From JBBSBL01 sp038251325 (GTDB lineage: Bacteria; Actinomycetota; Thermoleophilia; Solirubrobacterales; Solirubrobacteraceae): DNA of 56,175 nt. Under the pieces are notes generated by a model. It searched no databases. It saw only the letters and a program-made list of their open reading frames with translations, and was not told the DNA's origin. Location: assembly GCA_038251325.1 (NCBI GenBank), contig JBBSBL010000010.1, forward strand, positions 1 to 56,175, read 5' to 3'. Shown piece by piece: positions 1 through 7,519 of this stretch. The position numbers and the translations under genes were made by a program. Numbering within the stretch: position 1 is the stretch's first letter; each line of letters starts with the position of its first letter.

Positions 1-21
1 GCCCCCCGCCGAGCCGACCGG

Positions 22-564
22 CTAGGTCTTGGCCTCGACCGAGAGCCGGGCGCGATAGCCGCGCCGGCGGGCGATCGGGGCGAGGAGTGCGCCGAGGGTG
101 CGGAGGATCGCCCACGCCGGACGCGCCGGTCGCACCTCGTCGGCGAACGCCGGGACCATGACGGCGAGCTGCATGGGTCGCGGCATGCCGCTCGCGTCGA
201 GCCGTCCCTGCTCACCGAGCGCGGCCATGGTCTCGAAGAACGCGGCGATGTCGAGCGCCGGCCGGAAGGACTGGATCGAGCGGGCGTCCTCGTCGCCGTC
301 GTTCCAGAAACGGTGCGGCGTGTTCGCCGGCACCCGAATCGACTCGCCCGCCCGCAGGCGGCGCCGCTCGCCCGCCACCTCGAACACCAGTGAGCCGGAG
401 ACCACCTCGGCTTCGCTCTGCTGCAGCGGGTGGACGTGGACCGGCTCACGCTGATCCGTCGGTGGATTCACGGAGTCGATGCGGAGCAGGGCCTCGTTCA
501 GCTCGATGAACGTCATTCGCTGACCGGTGCGCGGATTGGCGATCCGCTGCCCCTCGTGCGCCAT
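22..564 (-). CDS. Cupin-domain protein
   Basis: About 180 residues with one cupin barrel. The first metal-binding motif is HVH at residues 43-45 followed by Glu51/Glu53. The second is NTPHRFWNDG at 81-90 with His84. Such single-domain cupins bind a divalent metal; the substrate cannot be read from sequence. The C-terminal third (about 105-180) is a non-cupin tail rich in Ala, Pro and Arg. The ATG at 564 is chosen because the cupin fold begins soon after it and a TAGGGT box lies 7 bases upstream. A much longer upstream extension of the frame overlaps ndk antisense and is rejected. The gene is divergent from ndk. Confidence 0.75.
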   Translation of the reverse strand: MAHEGQRIANPRTGQRMTFIELNEALLRIDSVNPPTDQREPVHVHPLQQSEAEVVSGSLVFEVAGERRRLRAGESIRVPANTPHRFWNDGDEDARSIQSFRPALDIAAFFETMAALGEQGRLDASGMPRPMQLAVMVPAFADEVRPARPAWAILRTLGALLAPIARRRGYRARLSVEAKT

Positions 565-571
565 CGACTCG

Positions 572-577
572 ACCCTA
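572..577 (-). promoter_or_regulatory. -10 box TAGGGT of the cupin gene
   Basis: On the minus strand TAGGGT lies 7 bases before the cupin ATG, so the transcript would be leaderless. A TTGCTC-like -35 lies at 597-602 (spacer 19). Confidence 0.5.
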
Positions 578-580
578 CTC

Positions 581-609
581 CTGAACGACGATCGAGGAGC
601 AACTAGAGT
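581..609 (+). promoter_or_regulatory. Promoter of ndk (CTGAAC-N17-TAGAGT)
   Basis: A -35-like CTGAAC at 581-586 and -10 TAGAGT at 604-609 are separated by 17 bases. The -10 ends 6 bases before the ndk ATG, predicting a leaderless mRNA. Confidence 0.55.
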
Positions 610-615
610 CGCGGC

Positions 616-1023
616 ATGGAACGCACGCTGATCCTCGTCAAGCCGGACGCGTTCGCCCGCAACCTCACGGGCGAGATCGTCGCCCGCTTCGAGCGCAAGG
701 GCCTGCGGCTCGTGGCGCTGAAGCTCGTGCAGATCGACGAGGCGCTGGCCGGCGAGCACTACGCGGAGCACCGCGAGCGGCCCTTCTTCGGCGAGCTCGT
801 CGCCTTCATCACCTCCGCGCCGCTCGTCGCGCTCGTCCTCGAGGGCGACCATGCGATCGCCGCCGCCCGGCAGGTGATCGGCGCCACCAACCCGCTCGAG
901 GCGGCCACCGGGTCGATCCGCGGCGACTACGCGCTCGAGGTCGGGCAGAACATGGTGCACGGCTCCGATGCGCCGGAGTCCGCGGCGCGCGAGATCGCGC
1001 TCTGGTTCCCGGAGACGCGCTGA
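616..1023 (+). CDS. ndk: Nucleoside diphosphate kinase
   Basis: 135 residues, the usual NDK length. The enzyme transfers the gamma-phosphate of ATP to NDPs through a phospho-His intermediate in the cytosol. Visible motifs are the N-terminal ERTLILVKPDAF with Lys9, and NMVHGSD near 112-118, where His115 is the expected phosphorylated residue. The ATG at 616 gives the canonical N-terminus and has no Shine-Dalgarno, consistent with the leaderless promoter in front. maf follows after 16 bases, so the two are probably cotranscribed. Confidence 0.97.
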   Translation: MERTLILVKPDAFARNLTGEIVARFERKGLRLVALKLVQIDEALAGEHYAEHRERPFFGELVAFITSAPLVALVLEGDHAIAAARQVIGATNPLEAATGSIRGDYALEVGQNMVHGSDAPESAAREIALWFPETR

Positions 1024-1039
1024 GCGCCCTTCCGGCGCC

Positions 1040-1618
1040 GTGCGCCTGATCCTCGCCTCCCGCTCGCCGCAGCGGCGGGCGATCCTCGAGCAGGTCGGGG
1101 TGGACTTCGAGGTCATGATCTCCGGCGCCCCCGAGCTGGAGTCCGGCCCCCCGGCGGAGGTGGCGGCGGAGAACGCGCGGCGCAAGGCGCTCGCCGTAGC
1201 GGAGCGCCCGGAGGCGGTGGGCGCGACGGTGCTGGGCGTCGACACCGTCGTCGCGCTCGACGGCTCGGTCTACGGCCAGCCCGCAGACGCGGACGCGGCG
1301 CGCGCGACGCTCACCGCGCTCTCCGGTCGCACCCACGAGGTGCTCGGCGGGGTCGCCGTGGCCGTCGGGGGCGACCCGGCGGCGCCGCCGCGCGAGGCGC
1401 TGGCGCGCACCCGGGTGAGCTTCCGCACGCTGACCGGCGGCGAGATCGCGCGGTACGCGGGCACGGGGGAGTGGGAGGGGCGGGCCGGCGGCTACGCCAT
1501 CCAGCGGCGCGGCGCCACGCTCGTCGAGGGCGTCGAGGGCGACTACCTCAACGTCGTCGGCCTTCCGCTGGCCGCGCTCATCGGCCTGCTGCCGGGCCTC
1601 GCCGGCGGCGATTCGTAG
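1040..1618 (+). CDS. maf: Maf family nucleotide pyrophosphatase
   Basis: 192 residues. Maf proteins hydrolyse non-canonical or canonical nucleoside triphosphates to monophosphates (house-cleaning; septum-related in some bacteria). The start reads LILASRSPQRRAIL, the Maf signature, followed by VLGVDTVVALDG (catalytic Asp region) and a C-terminal GGYAIQRRGA. The GTG at 1040 is selected because it directly precedes the signature; the frame stays open upstream into ndk but adds only non-conserved sequence. It is 16 bases downstream of ndk and followed by a 170-base gap before mreB. Confidence 0.93.
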   Translation: MRLILASRSPQRRAILEQVGVDFEVMISGAPELESGPPAEVAAENARRKALAVAERPEAVGATVLGVDTVVALDGSVYGQPADADAARATLTALSGRTHEVLGGVAVAVGGDPAAPPREALARTRVSFRTLTGGEIARYAGTGEWEGRAGGYAIQRRGATLVEGVEGDYLNVVGLPLAALIGLLPGLAGGDS

Positions 1619-1788
1619 ACCGACTTTGCAGCGATTTCCCCCGTTTGGACGGGCATTTTCACCAGCGTGGCGCCCGGTGCGGTTTCGCTACACTGGCTCC
1701 GCGGACGGGGCTGCAGCCGCGCTCGGCGCCCCGGGGGTCGGCGCGCCGGCCCACACGCCGGGCCCGCCCCGCCTCGTCCCGACCACGC
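1619..1788 (+). promoter_or_regulatory. mreB upstream region with possible -10 TACACT
   Basis: 170 bases between maf and mreB. The first 75 bases are relatively AT-rich for this genome. TACACT at 1689-1694 is the best -10 match, about 95 bases before the mreB ATG, and no convincing -35 is visible. The remaining leader is very GC-rich and shows no Shine-Dalgarno directly before the ATG. Confidence 0.3.
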
Positions 1789-2841
1789 ATGGGCTTCTTC
1801 AGCTACCTCACCGGCTTCGGTGGCCGCGACATGGCCGTCGACCTCGGCACCGCGAACACGCTGGTGTACGTCCGCGGCCGCGGGATCGTGCTCTCCGAGC
1901 CCTCGGTGGTCGCCATGGACCAGCGGACCGGCGAGGTCCACGCGGTCGGGATCGAGGCCAAGCGGATGCTGGGACGCACGCCGGGGACGATCTCGGCGAT
2001 CCGCCCGCTCAAGGACGGCGTGATCGCCGACTTCGACGTGACCGAGGAGATGCTCCGCCACTTCATCCAGAAGGTCCATCAGAACCGGTGGGCCCACCCG
2101 CGCGTCGTCGTCTGCGTTCCCTCCGGGGTGACCGGCGTGGAGAAGCGGGCGGTCGAGGAGGCGTGCCTCTCCGCCGGCGCGCGCCAGGCCTACCTCATCG
2201 AGGAGCCCATGGCGGCGGCGATCGGCGCCGGCCTCCCGGTCGGCGAGCCCACCGGGAGCATGGTCGTCGACGTCGGCGGCGGCACGAGCGAGGTGGCGGT
2301 CATCTCGCTCGGCGGGATCGTCGTCAGCCAGTCGATCCGCATCGGCGGCGACGAGCTCGACGAGGCGATCATCGGCTACGTCAAGCGCGAGTACAAGCTG
2401 CTCATCGGCCAGCAGACGGCCGAGGAGGTCAAGCTCGAGATCGGCTCCGCCTTCATCATGTCCGAGGAGGTGCAGGCGGAGATCCGCGGGCGCGACATGG
2501 TCTCCGGGCTCCCCAAGACCGTCGTGCTGACCAGCGAGGAGATCCGCACCGCGCTGGAGGAGCCGATCTCCCAGATCGTCGACGCCGTGAAGGAGACGCT
2601 CGACCGCACCCCGCCCGAGCTCGCCTCGGACATCATGGACCGGGGGATCATGCTGGCCGGCGGCGGCTCGCTGCTGCAGGGGCTGGACGAGCGGATGCGC
2701 CACGAGACCCAGATGCCGGCCCACCTGGCCGAGTCGCCGCTGACATGCGTCGCGGTCGGGTCGGGGCGCTCGCTGGAGGAGTTCGAGGCGATTCATCGCT
2801 CGAACCGCAACGCGAAAGGAAGCCGTCGGCGCCGGTACTAG
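1789..2841 (+). CDS. mreB: Rod shape-determining actin homologue MreB
   Basis: 350 residues, the standard MreB length. MreB forms membrane-associated ATP-dependent filaments that direct lateral wall synthesis with MreC, MreD, RodA and PBP2. The actin-fold nucleotide motifs are present: phosphate-1 DLGTANTLVY near 17-26, phosphate-2 VVDVGGGTSEVAVI near 160, and the adenosine motif GIMLAGGGSLLQGL near 287. The start MGFFSYLTGFGGRD resembles MreB amphipathic N-termini. The frame is open far upstream through maf, but the family N-terminus fixes ATG 1789. It heads the elongasome operon; mreC follows after 36 bases. Confidence 0.97.
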   Translation: MGFFSYLTGFGGRDMAVDLGTANTLVYVRGRGIVLSEPSVVAMDQRTGEVHAVGIEAKRMLGRTPGTISAIRPLKDGVIADFDVTEEMLRHFIQKVHQNRWAHPRVVVCVPSGVTGVEKRAVEEACLSAGARQAYLIEEPMAAAIGAGLPVGEPTGSMVVDVGGGTSEVAVISLGGIVVSQSIRIGGDELDEAIIGYVKREYKLLIGQQTAEEVKLEIGSAFIMSEEVQAEIRGRDMVSGLPKTVVLTSEEIRTALEEPISQIVDAVKETLDRTPPELASDIMDRGIMLAGGGSLLQGLDERMRHETQMPAHLAESPLTCVAVGSGRSLEEFEAIHRSNRNAKGSRRRRY

Positions 2842-2877
2842 GCTCCGCGGCACGCGACACATGAGGACTTCACACCT

Positions 2878-3753
2878 GTGCGAGACAAACAGGTCCGACG
2901 GCGCCGGCTCGTTCTGGCGGCCCTGGTCGGCGTCTCCCTCGTCCTCCTGACCGCCTCCTTCGGCGGTACCGGCGGACCCCTGCGCACGCTCCAGCGTGGC
3001 GTCTCGGAGGTGCTCTCCCCGATCCAGGAGGGCGCGAGCCGCGCGCTCAAGCCGGTCCGCGACCTCGCGTCGTGGGTCGGCGACACCTTCGACGCCAAGG
3101 ACGAGGCCAAGCGCCTGCGCGCGGAGCGCGACGCGCTCCGCCTCCAGGTGGTGGGCAGCCAGGCGGCGCTGGAGGAGAACGCGCAGCTGCGCCGCATGGT
3201 CGGCCTGGACACCCGGCGCGGGGTGGACGCGTTCAGCCCGGTGACCGCCCGCGTGATCGGTCGCTCGCCGACCGTGTGGTATGCCCGCATCGAGGTCGAC
3301 CGCGGGAGCGACGACGGCCTCCGGGTCGACGAGCCGGTGGTCGCCGGTGACGGGCTTGTGGGCAAGGTGACCGACGTGACCTCCGGCACTGCCGTGGTCA
3401 CGCTCATCACCGACCACACCTCCGGCGTCTCGGCGAAGGTCCTGCGCGGGCCGGGCGAGCTCGGGACGGTCGTCCCGGCAATCGGCGATCCGACCGACCT
3501 GCTGCTCCAGTACCTCCCCCGCAATGCGCAGGTCCGGGTCGGCGACCAGGTGGTGACGGCGGGCTCGCGCGCCACGCGGCTGGAGTCGCTGTTCCCGCCC
3601 GACGTCCCGATCGGGACGGTCTCCCAGGTCTCGCCGGACGAGCTGCGCACCAACCAGCGCGTTCACCTGCGCCCCACCGCGGACCTGCAGCACCTCGACT
3701 TCGTCCAGGTGCTCACGCGGCACGTGAGCGGCGACCGGGCCCAGGTCCCATGA
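2878..3753 (+). CDS. mreC: Rod shape-determining protein MreC
   Basis: 291 residues. MreC is a bitopic membrane protein whose extracytoplasmic domain activates PBP2. A basic N-terminus (RDKQVRRRR) is followed by one membrane segment (about 10-28). A coiled coil follows around 75-105 (KRLRAERDALRLQVVGSQ and on). The two beta-barrel domains then begin at PVTARVIGRSP. The GTG at 2878 has a GAGGA ribosome site at 2863-2867. Its stop overlaps the mreD start as ATGA. Confidence 0.95.
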   Translation: MRDKQVRRRRLVLAALVGVSLVLLTASFGGTGGPLRTLQRGVSEVLSPIQEGASRALKPVRDLASWVGDTFDAKDEAKRLRAERDALRLQVVGSQAALEENAQLRRMVGLDTRRGVDAFSPVTARVIGRSPTVWYARIEVDRGSDDGLRVDEPVVAGDGLVGKVTDVTSGTAVVTLITDHTSGVSAKVLRGPGELGTVVPAIGDPTDLLLQYLPRNAQVRVGDQVVTAGSRATRLESLFPPDVPIGTVSQVSPDELRTNQRVHLRPTADLQHLDFVQVLTRHVSGDRAQVP

Positions 3754-4331
3754 GCGACCGCGGCTGGCGGCTGCCCCTGCGGCTGGCGATCGTCGGGCTC
3801 CTCACCGTGGTCGTCCAGATCACGGCCGTCTAGCAGATCACGATCCTCGGTACGACCGCGGACCTCGGGCCGCTCGCCGTGATGTCCGTCGGCCTGCTCG
3901 CCGGCTCGCTGCCCGGCGCCGCGTTCGGCTTCGGGGTCGGCCTGTTCCTCGATCTCGCGCTGTTCCAGACCCTCGGCGTCACCTCGCTGCTCTACATCGG
4001 CATCGGCTACGCCGCCGGGCGCCTGCGCGAGCTGCGCGATCCGGGCCACGGACTGCTCCCGCTCGCCGCCGGCGCGGCCGCGACGACGGCCGCCACGGTG
4101 GGCTACTCGCTGATCCAGTTCCTGCTCGGGGTCGAGGCCCCCGTGAGCCTGCTCCTCCTGCGCCAGATCCTGGCCACCATCGTGGTCAACACGCTCATCG
4201 CGCTGCCGCTCTACGCCCTGCTGCGCCGCATCATCTCCGGCGCGCTGCCCGAGGATCCGACCCGCCGCCGCCGGCGCCGGGCCTACGCGACCGGCGGCCT
4301 CAGCCCCCTCTCCCAGGCGCGGCCACGATGA
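3750..4331 (+). pseudogene. mreD: MreD, reading frame interrupted by an in-frame amber codon
   Basis: MreD is the multi-pass membrane partner of MreC. The natural start is the ATG at 3750, overlapping the mreC stop, and the frame runs to a stop overlapping the pbpA start at 4328 (193 codons, normal MreD size). Codon 28 at 3831-3833 is TAG, yet MreD-like sequence continues in the same frame on both sides (LTVVVQITAV before, QITILGTTADLGPL after), in the first membrane segment. Reinitiation at ATG 3879 would give a 150-residue protein without that segment. This could be a true nonsense mutation, readthrough, or an assembly error. Identity is secure; functionality is not. Confidence 0.8.
3831..3833 (+). 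other. In-frame TAG (amber) codon in mreD
   Basis: The TAG is in phase with both the upstream and downstream halves of MreD and is followed by CAG. A single substitution from TCG, CAG, GAG, AAG or TGG would create it. Confidence 0.85.
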
Positions 4332-5104
4332 TCCAGGACCCCTCCGGCGATCGCCGCGCGCCGATCACCCCCCAGCTCGCCTTCCGCGTGGCGATCCTCG
4401 GCGGGATCGCGCTCGTGCTCTTCGCGATCATCTTCTTCCGCCTCTGGTACCTCCAGGTGCTCTCCGGCGACACCTACCAGGCCAAGGCGAGCAACAACCA
4501 GGTGCGCGACGTCGTCGTCCAGGCACCGCGCGGCCAGGTCGTGGACCGCAACGGGACGACGCTCGTGGACAACCGGCTCGCCACGGCGGTGACGATCGAG
4601 CCCCCGCGGCTCCCGGGCCCCTCCGGCAGCCCGCGGCGCGCGGCGCTCTACCGCCGGCTCTCGCTCGTCCTCGGCGCCCCGAACCGGCCGGAGCGCTGCC
4701 GCGTCGGGCCCGACGTGCGGCGGCTGCTTCCGCTCGCCTGCGTGGTCGAGCGCGGCGTCAACCAGCTGCCCTACGCCGATGTCACCGTCAAGCCCGTCGC
4801 CTCGCGCGACGAGGTCAACTACCTGCTCGAGCACCAGCAGCGGTTCCCGGGCGTGAGCATCCGCCAGGCCTACCTTCGGACCTACCCGTTCAAGGACATC
4901 GGCGCCCAGCTGTTCGGCACGATCGGCCAGATCACCCGCTCCCAGCTCGGGCGCCCGCGCTTCGCCGGCGTGCCGCAGGGGACCGTCGTCGGGCAGAGCG
5001 GCTTGGAATACAGCTACGACCGCTACCTGCGCGGGCGTGACGGCGCGACGCGGATCCAGGTCGACGCGCTCGGGCAGCCCAAGCGCTACCTGCGCCTCCG
5101 CTAG
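4328..5104 (+). CDS. pbpA: Penicillin-binding protein 2, N-terminal part ending at an in-frame amber codon
   Basis: 258 residues up to TAG 5102-5104. It contains the single membrane anchor (about 20-40, ILGGIALVLFAIIFFRLWYL), then the PBP dimerisation/pedestal region starting APRGQVVDRNGTTLVDN and VTIEPP. A further conserved stretch is SGLEYSYDRYLRGRDGA near the end. The frame continues past the TAG directly into the transpeptidase domain (next entry), so both are one gene of 662 codons that starts at ATG 4328 overlapping mreD. Alone this fragment has no catalytic residues. Confidence 0.8.
   Translation: MIQDPSGDRRAPITPQLAFRVAILGGIALVLFAIIFFRLWYLQVLSGDTYQAKASNNQVRDVVVQAPRGQVVDRNGTTLVDNRLATAVTIEPPRLPGPSGSPRRAALYRRLSLVLGAPNRPERCRVGPDVRRLLPLACVVERGVNQLPYADVTVKPVASRDEVNYLLEHQQRFPGVSIRQAYLRTYPFKDIGAQLFGTIGQITRSQLGRPRFAGVPQGTVVGQSGLEYSYDRYLRGRDGATRIQVDALGQPKRYLRLR
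5102..5104 (+). other. In-frame TAG (amber) codon in pbpA
   Basis: The codon separates YLRLR from PTQGRTLRLSLDLGL, which are contiguous in class B PBPs just before the transpeptidase domain. It is the second amber codon in adjacent genes within 1.3 kb. Confidence 0.85.
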
Positions 5105-6316
5105 CCGACCCAGGGGCGCACGCTGCGCCTCTCGCTCGACCTCGGGCTGATGAAGGCCGGCCAGCAGGCGCTGGCGACCGGCATCGGCCTCGGCGCGGCC
5201 AACGGGGCGAACGCCGGAGCGTATGTCGCCATGGACCCGCGCAACGGCCGCATACTGGCCATGGGCTCGGCGCCGAGCTTCGATCCCAACGTGTTCGCCC
5301 GGCCGATCACCCAGCGCCGCTACGCGGCGCTGTTCGGCCGCCAGGCGAACTACCCGCAGCTCGACCGCGCCACCCAGTCCGCCTACCCGACGGGCTCGAC
5401 GTTCAAGATGATCACGGCGACCGCCGGCCTGCAGTCGGGCACGATCACGCCGGGAACCGTCGTCAACGATGCCGGCTCGATCCGGATCGGCGACATCATC
5501 TTCAAGAACGCGGGCGGCGCGGCGAACGGCGCGGTCGACCTGCCGCACGCCATCCAGGTCTCCTCCGACGTCTACTTCTACTCGCTCGGCGCCCAGCTGA
5601 ACGCGGCGCGGGCGCGCGGGGGCGCGCTCCAGCGCTGGGCCCGGCTCTACGGCTTCGGCCGCCCAACCGGGATCGACCTGCCGGGCGAGCAGGCCGGCAA
5701 CGTGCCCTCGCCCGCCTGGCGCGCGCGCCGCAACGCGCTCGAGCGCCGCTGCGAGCGCCGGCACGGCGGGCGCCCGTGTGGCGTCGCCGATGGACGCCCG
5801 TGGTCGGTGGGCGACAACGTCAACCTCGCGGTCGGCCAGGGCGACTTCCAGGCCACGCCGCTCCAGCTCGCCACCGGGTACGCCGCGCTGGCCGACGGCG
5901 GCGTCGTGCGCAAGCCGCACATCGGCCTGGACATCACCGATGCCAGCGGCCAGGTCCTCCAGTCGATCGACGCGGGCGCCGGCCGCCGCGTGCCGCTGAG
6001 CGAGAGCACGCGCACACCGATCCTCGAAGGCCTGCGGCTCGCCGCGGGCGCGCCCGGCGGCACCTCGGCGGACGTGTTCGCGGGGTTCCCCAAGGCGGTT
6101 TACGGCAAGACGGGCACGGCCGAGCGCCCGGGTCAGCCCGACCAGTCCTGGTACGTCTGCTACGTGCCCGATCCCGTGAAGCCGATCGTCGTCGCCGTGA
6201 CGATCGAGCGCGGCGGCTTCGGTGCCCAGGCCGCGGCCCCGACCGCCCGCCTCATCCTCTCCGACTGGTTCGGCGTCCAGAAGAAGGTCGTCACCGGGAG
6301 CTCGCGGACACGATGA
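5105..6316 (+). CDS. pbpA: Penicillin-binding protein 2, transpeptidase part downstream of the amber codon
   Basis: Same frame as the N-terminal part; the first ATG available for reinitiation is at 5150. It holds the DD-transpeptidase domain that cross-links lateral peptidoglycan. The SxxK motif is STFK (TGSTFKMI) with the acylated Ser. SSD stands where SxN is expected (QVSSDVYFYSL), and KTG sits in VYGKTGTAE. If translated only from 5150 the enzyme would lack the membrane anchor and pedestal that contact MreC and RodA, so function probably requires the full 662-codon frame. The stop overlaps the rodA ATG at 6313 (ATGA). Confidence 0.8.
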   Translation, partial: PTQGRTLRLSLDLGLMKAGQQALATGIGLGAANGANAGAYVAMDPRNGRILAMGSAPSFDPNVFARPITQRRYAALFGRQANYPQLDRATQSAYPTGSTFKMITATAGLQSGTITPGTVVNDAGSIRIGDIIFKNAGGAANGAVDLPHAIQVSSDVYFYSLGAQLNAARARGGALQRWARLYGFGRPTGIDLPGEQAGNVPSPAWRARRNALERRCERRHGGRPCGVADGRPWSVGDNVNLAVGQGDFQATPLQLATGYAALADGGVVRKPHIGLDITDASGQVLQSIDAGAGRRVPLSESTRTPILEGLRLAAGAPGGTSADVFAGFPKAVYGKTGTAERPGQPDQSWYVCYVPDPVKPIVVAVTIERGGFGAQAAAPTARLILSDWFGVQKKVVTGSSRTR

Positions 6317-7509
6317 GCGCGACGACCGTCCGCCGCTCGATCGACGCCGCCACCCGGCCCCGGGCCCGGCGCACGCTCCTGCTCGACCCCTGGCTGATCG
6401 TCGCCGCGCTCGGGCTCGTGGCCTGCTCGCTCATCACGATCAGCGGCGCCACCCGCGACGACATCCCCGGGAATCCGGACTACTACGTCACCCGCCAGGC
6501 GATCGTCGCCGCCGTCGGCCTCGCGCTGGCCACGGTGATCGCCCGCTTCGACTACTCCCGGCTGCGCGACCTGCGCTACGGGATCTATGGCTTCCTGCTC
6601 GTCTCCAACCTCGTGGTGTACGCGCTCGCCTCGGCCACCCGCGGCTCGCGGCGCTGGATCGAGCTGCCCTTCTTCCAGTACCAGCCCTCCGAGATCGGCA
6701 AGGTGCTGCTCGTCGTCTCGCTCGCCGCTTTCGTGGTCGACCGCGCGCGACGGCTGGACGAGGTGCGCACGACCTTCCGCATCGCGGGGCTCGCGCTGCT
6801 CCCCGCGCTGCTCGTGATCGGGCAGCCGGACCTCGGCACCGGGATGGTGTACCTCGCCATCCTCGTGACCATGCTGCTGATCGCGGGCACGCCGTGGCGC
6901 CATCTCGCCGCGCTCGCGGGCCTCGGGGTGATCGCCGTCTCTATCCTCCTCGTGCTCGCCCCGGCGCTCGGCGTCGAGGTGCTCAAGCCCTACCAGGTGC
7001 AGCGCCTCACCGGGTTCGTGAATCCGTCGAACGACCCGCGCAACCAGACCTACCAGATCAACCAGTCCCTCATCGCCATCGGCTCTGGTCAGAAGACCGG
7101 CCGGGGCGTGGCGGGCGCAACCCAGACGGGCCTGAACTTCCTCCCCGAGCACCACACGGACTTCGTGTTCGCCGTGGTGGGAGAGCAGTACGGATTCGTC
7201 GGCGCCGCCGTCGTGCTGTCGCTCTACGCGATGCTCATATGGCGCGCGCTGCGCATCCTGACGCTGGCGAAGAACCTGTACGGCACGCTCATCGCCGGAG
7301 GCATCTTCGCGATGCTCTCCTTCCAGGTCTTCGTCAACGTCGGCATGACCATCGGGATCATGCCCATCACCGGGGTACCCCTGCCGCTCATGAGCTACGG
7401 CGGCTCCTCGGTGCTCGTCACATTCATCTGCCTCGGCCTCCTGCAGTCGATCCACGTCCAAGGACGGATCGCGACGCGGGGCAAGGGCCGGGTGCACCAC
7501 CTCCAGTGA
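6313..7509 (+). CDS. rodA: Peptidoglycan glycosyltransferase RodA (FtsW/RodA/SpoVE family)
   Basis: 398 residues with about ten hydrophobic segments. RodA is the SEDS glycosyltransferase that polymerises lipid II and pairs with PBP2. The family landmarks are the RGSRRWIELPFFQYQPSEIGK loop, GQPDLGTGMV, the LTGFVNPSNDPRNQTYQ loop, and the C-terminal GVPLPLMSYGGSS. It starts at ATG 6313 overlapping the pbpA stop and is intact, unlike its neighbours mreD and pbpA. rne follows after 10 bases. Confidence 0.96.
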   Translation: MSATTVRRSIDAATRPRARRTLLLDPWLIVAALGLVACSLITISGATRDDIPGNPDYYVTRQAIVAAVGLALATVIARFDYSRLRDLRYGIYGFLLVSNLVVYALASATRGSRRWIELPFFQYQPSEIGKVLLVVSLAAFVVDRARRLDEVRTTFRIAGLALLPALLVIGQPDLGTGMVYLAILVTMLLIAGTPWRHLAALAGLGVIAVSILLVLAPALGVEVLKPYQVQRLTGFVNPSNDPRNQTYQINQSLIAIGSGQKTGRGVAGATQTGLNFLPEHHTDFVFAVVGEQYGFVGAAVVLSLYAMLIWRALRILTLAKNLYGTLIAGGIFAMLSFQVFVNVGMTIGIMPITGVPLPLMSYGGSSVLVTFICLGLLQSIHVQGRIATRGKGRVHHLQ

Positions 7510-7519
7510 GGAACCCATC

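Noticed and set aside
3831..5104. Reassignment of TAG to an amino acid in this genome
   Set aside because: TAG is the natural stop of many intact genes here (maf, mreB, rpmA, proB, proA, leuS, comEA, comEC, lepA, era, trpG, htrA), so global recoding is not supported.
4283..5920. Long minus-strand open frame opposite pbpA
   Set aside because: It is a GC-driven antisense shadow of a recognised gene, with low-complexity Arg/Ala/Gly sequence and no motif. The same applies to long antisense frames at 1543-3723, 13900-16044, 17820-20225, 20999-23119 and 26536-29343.
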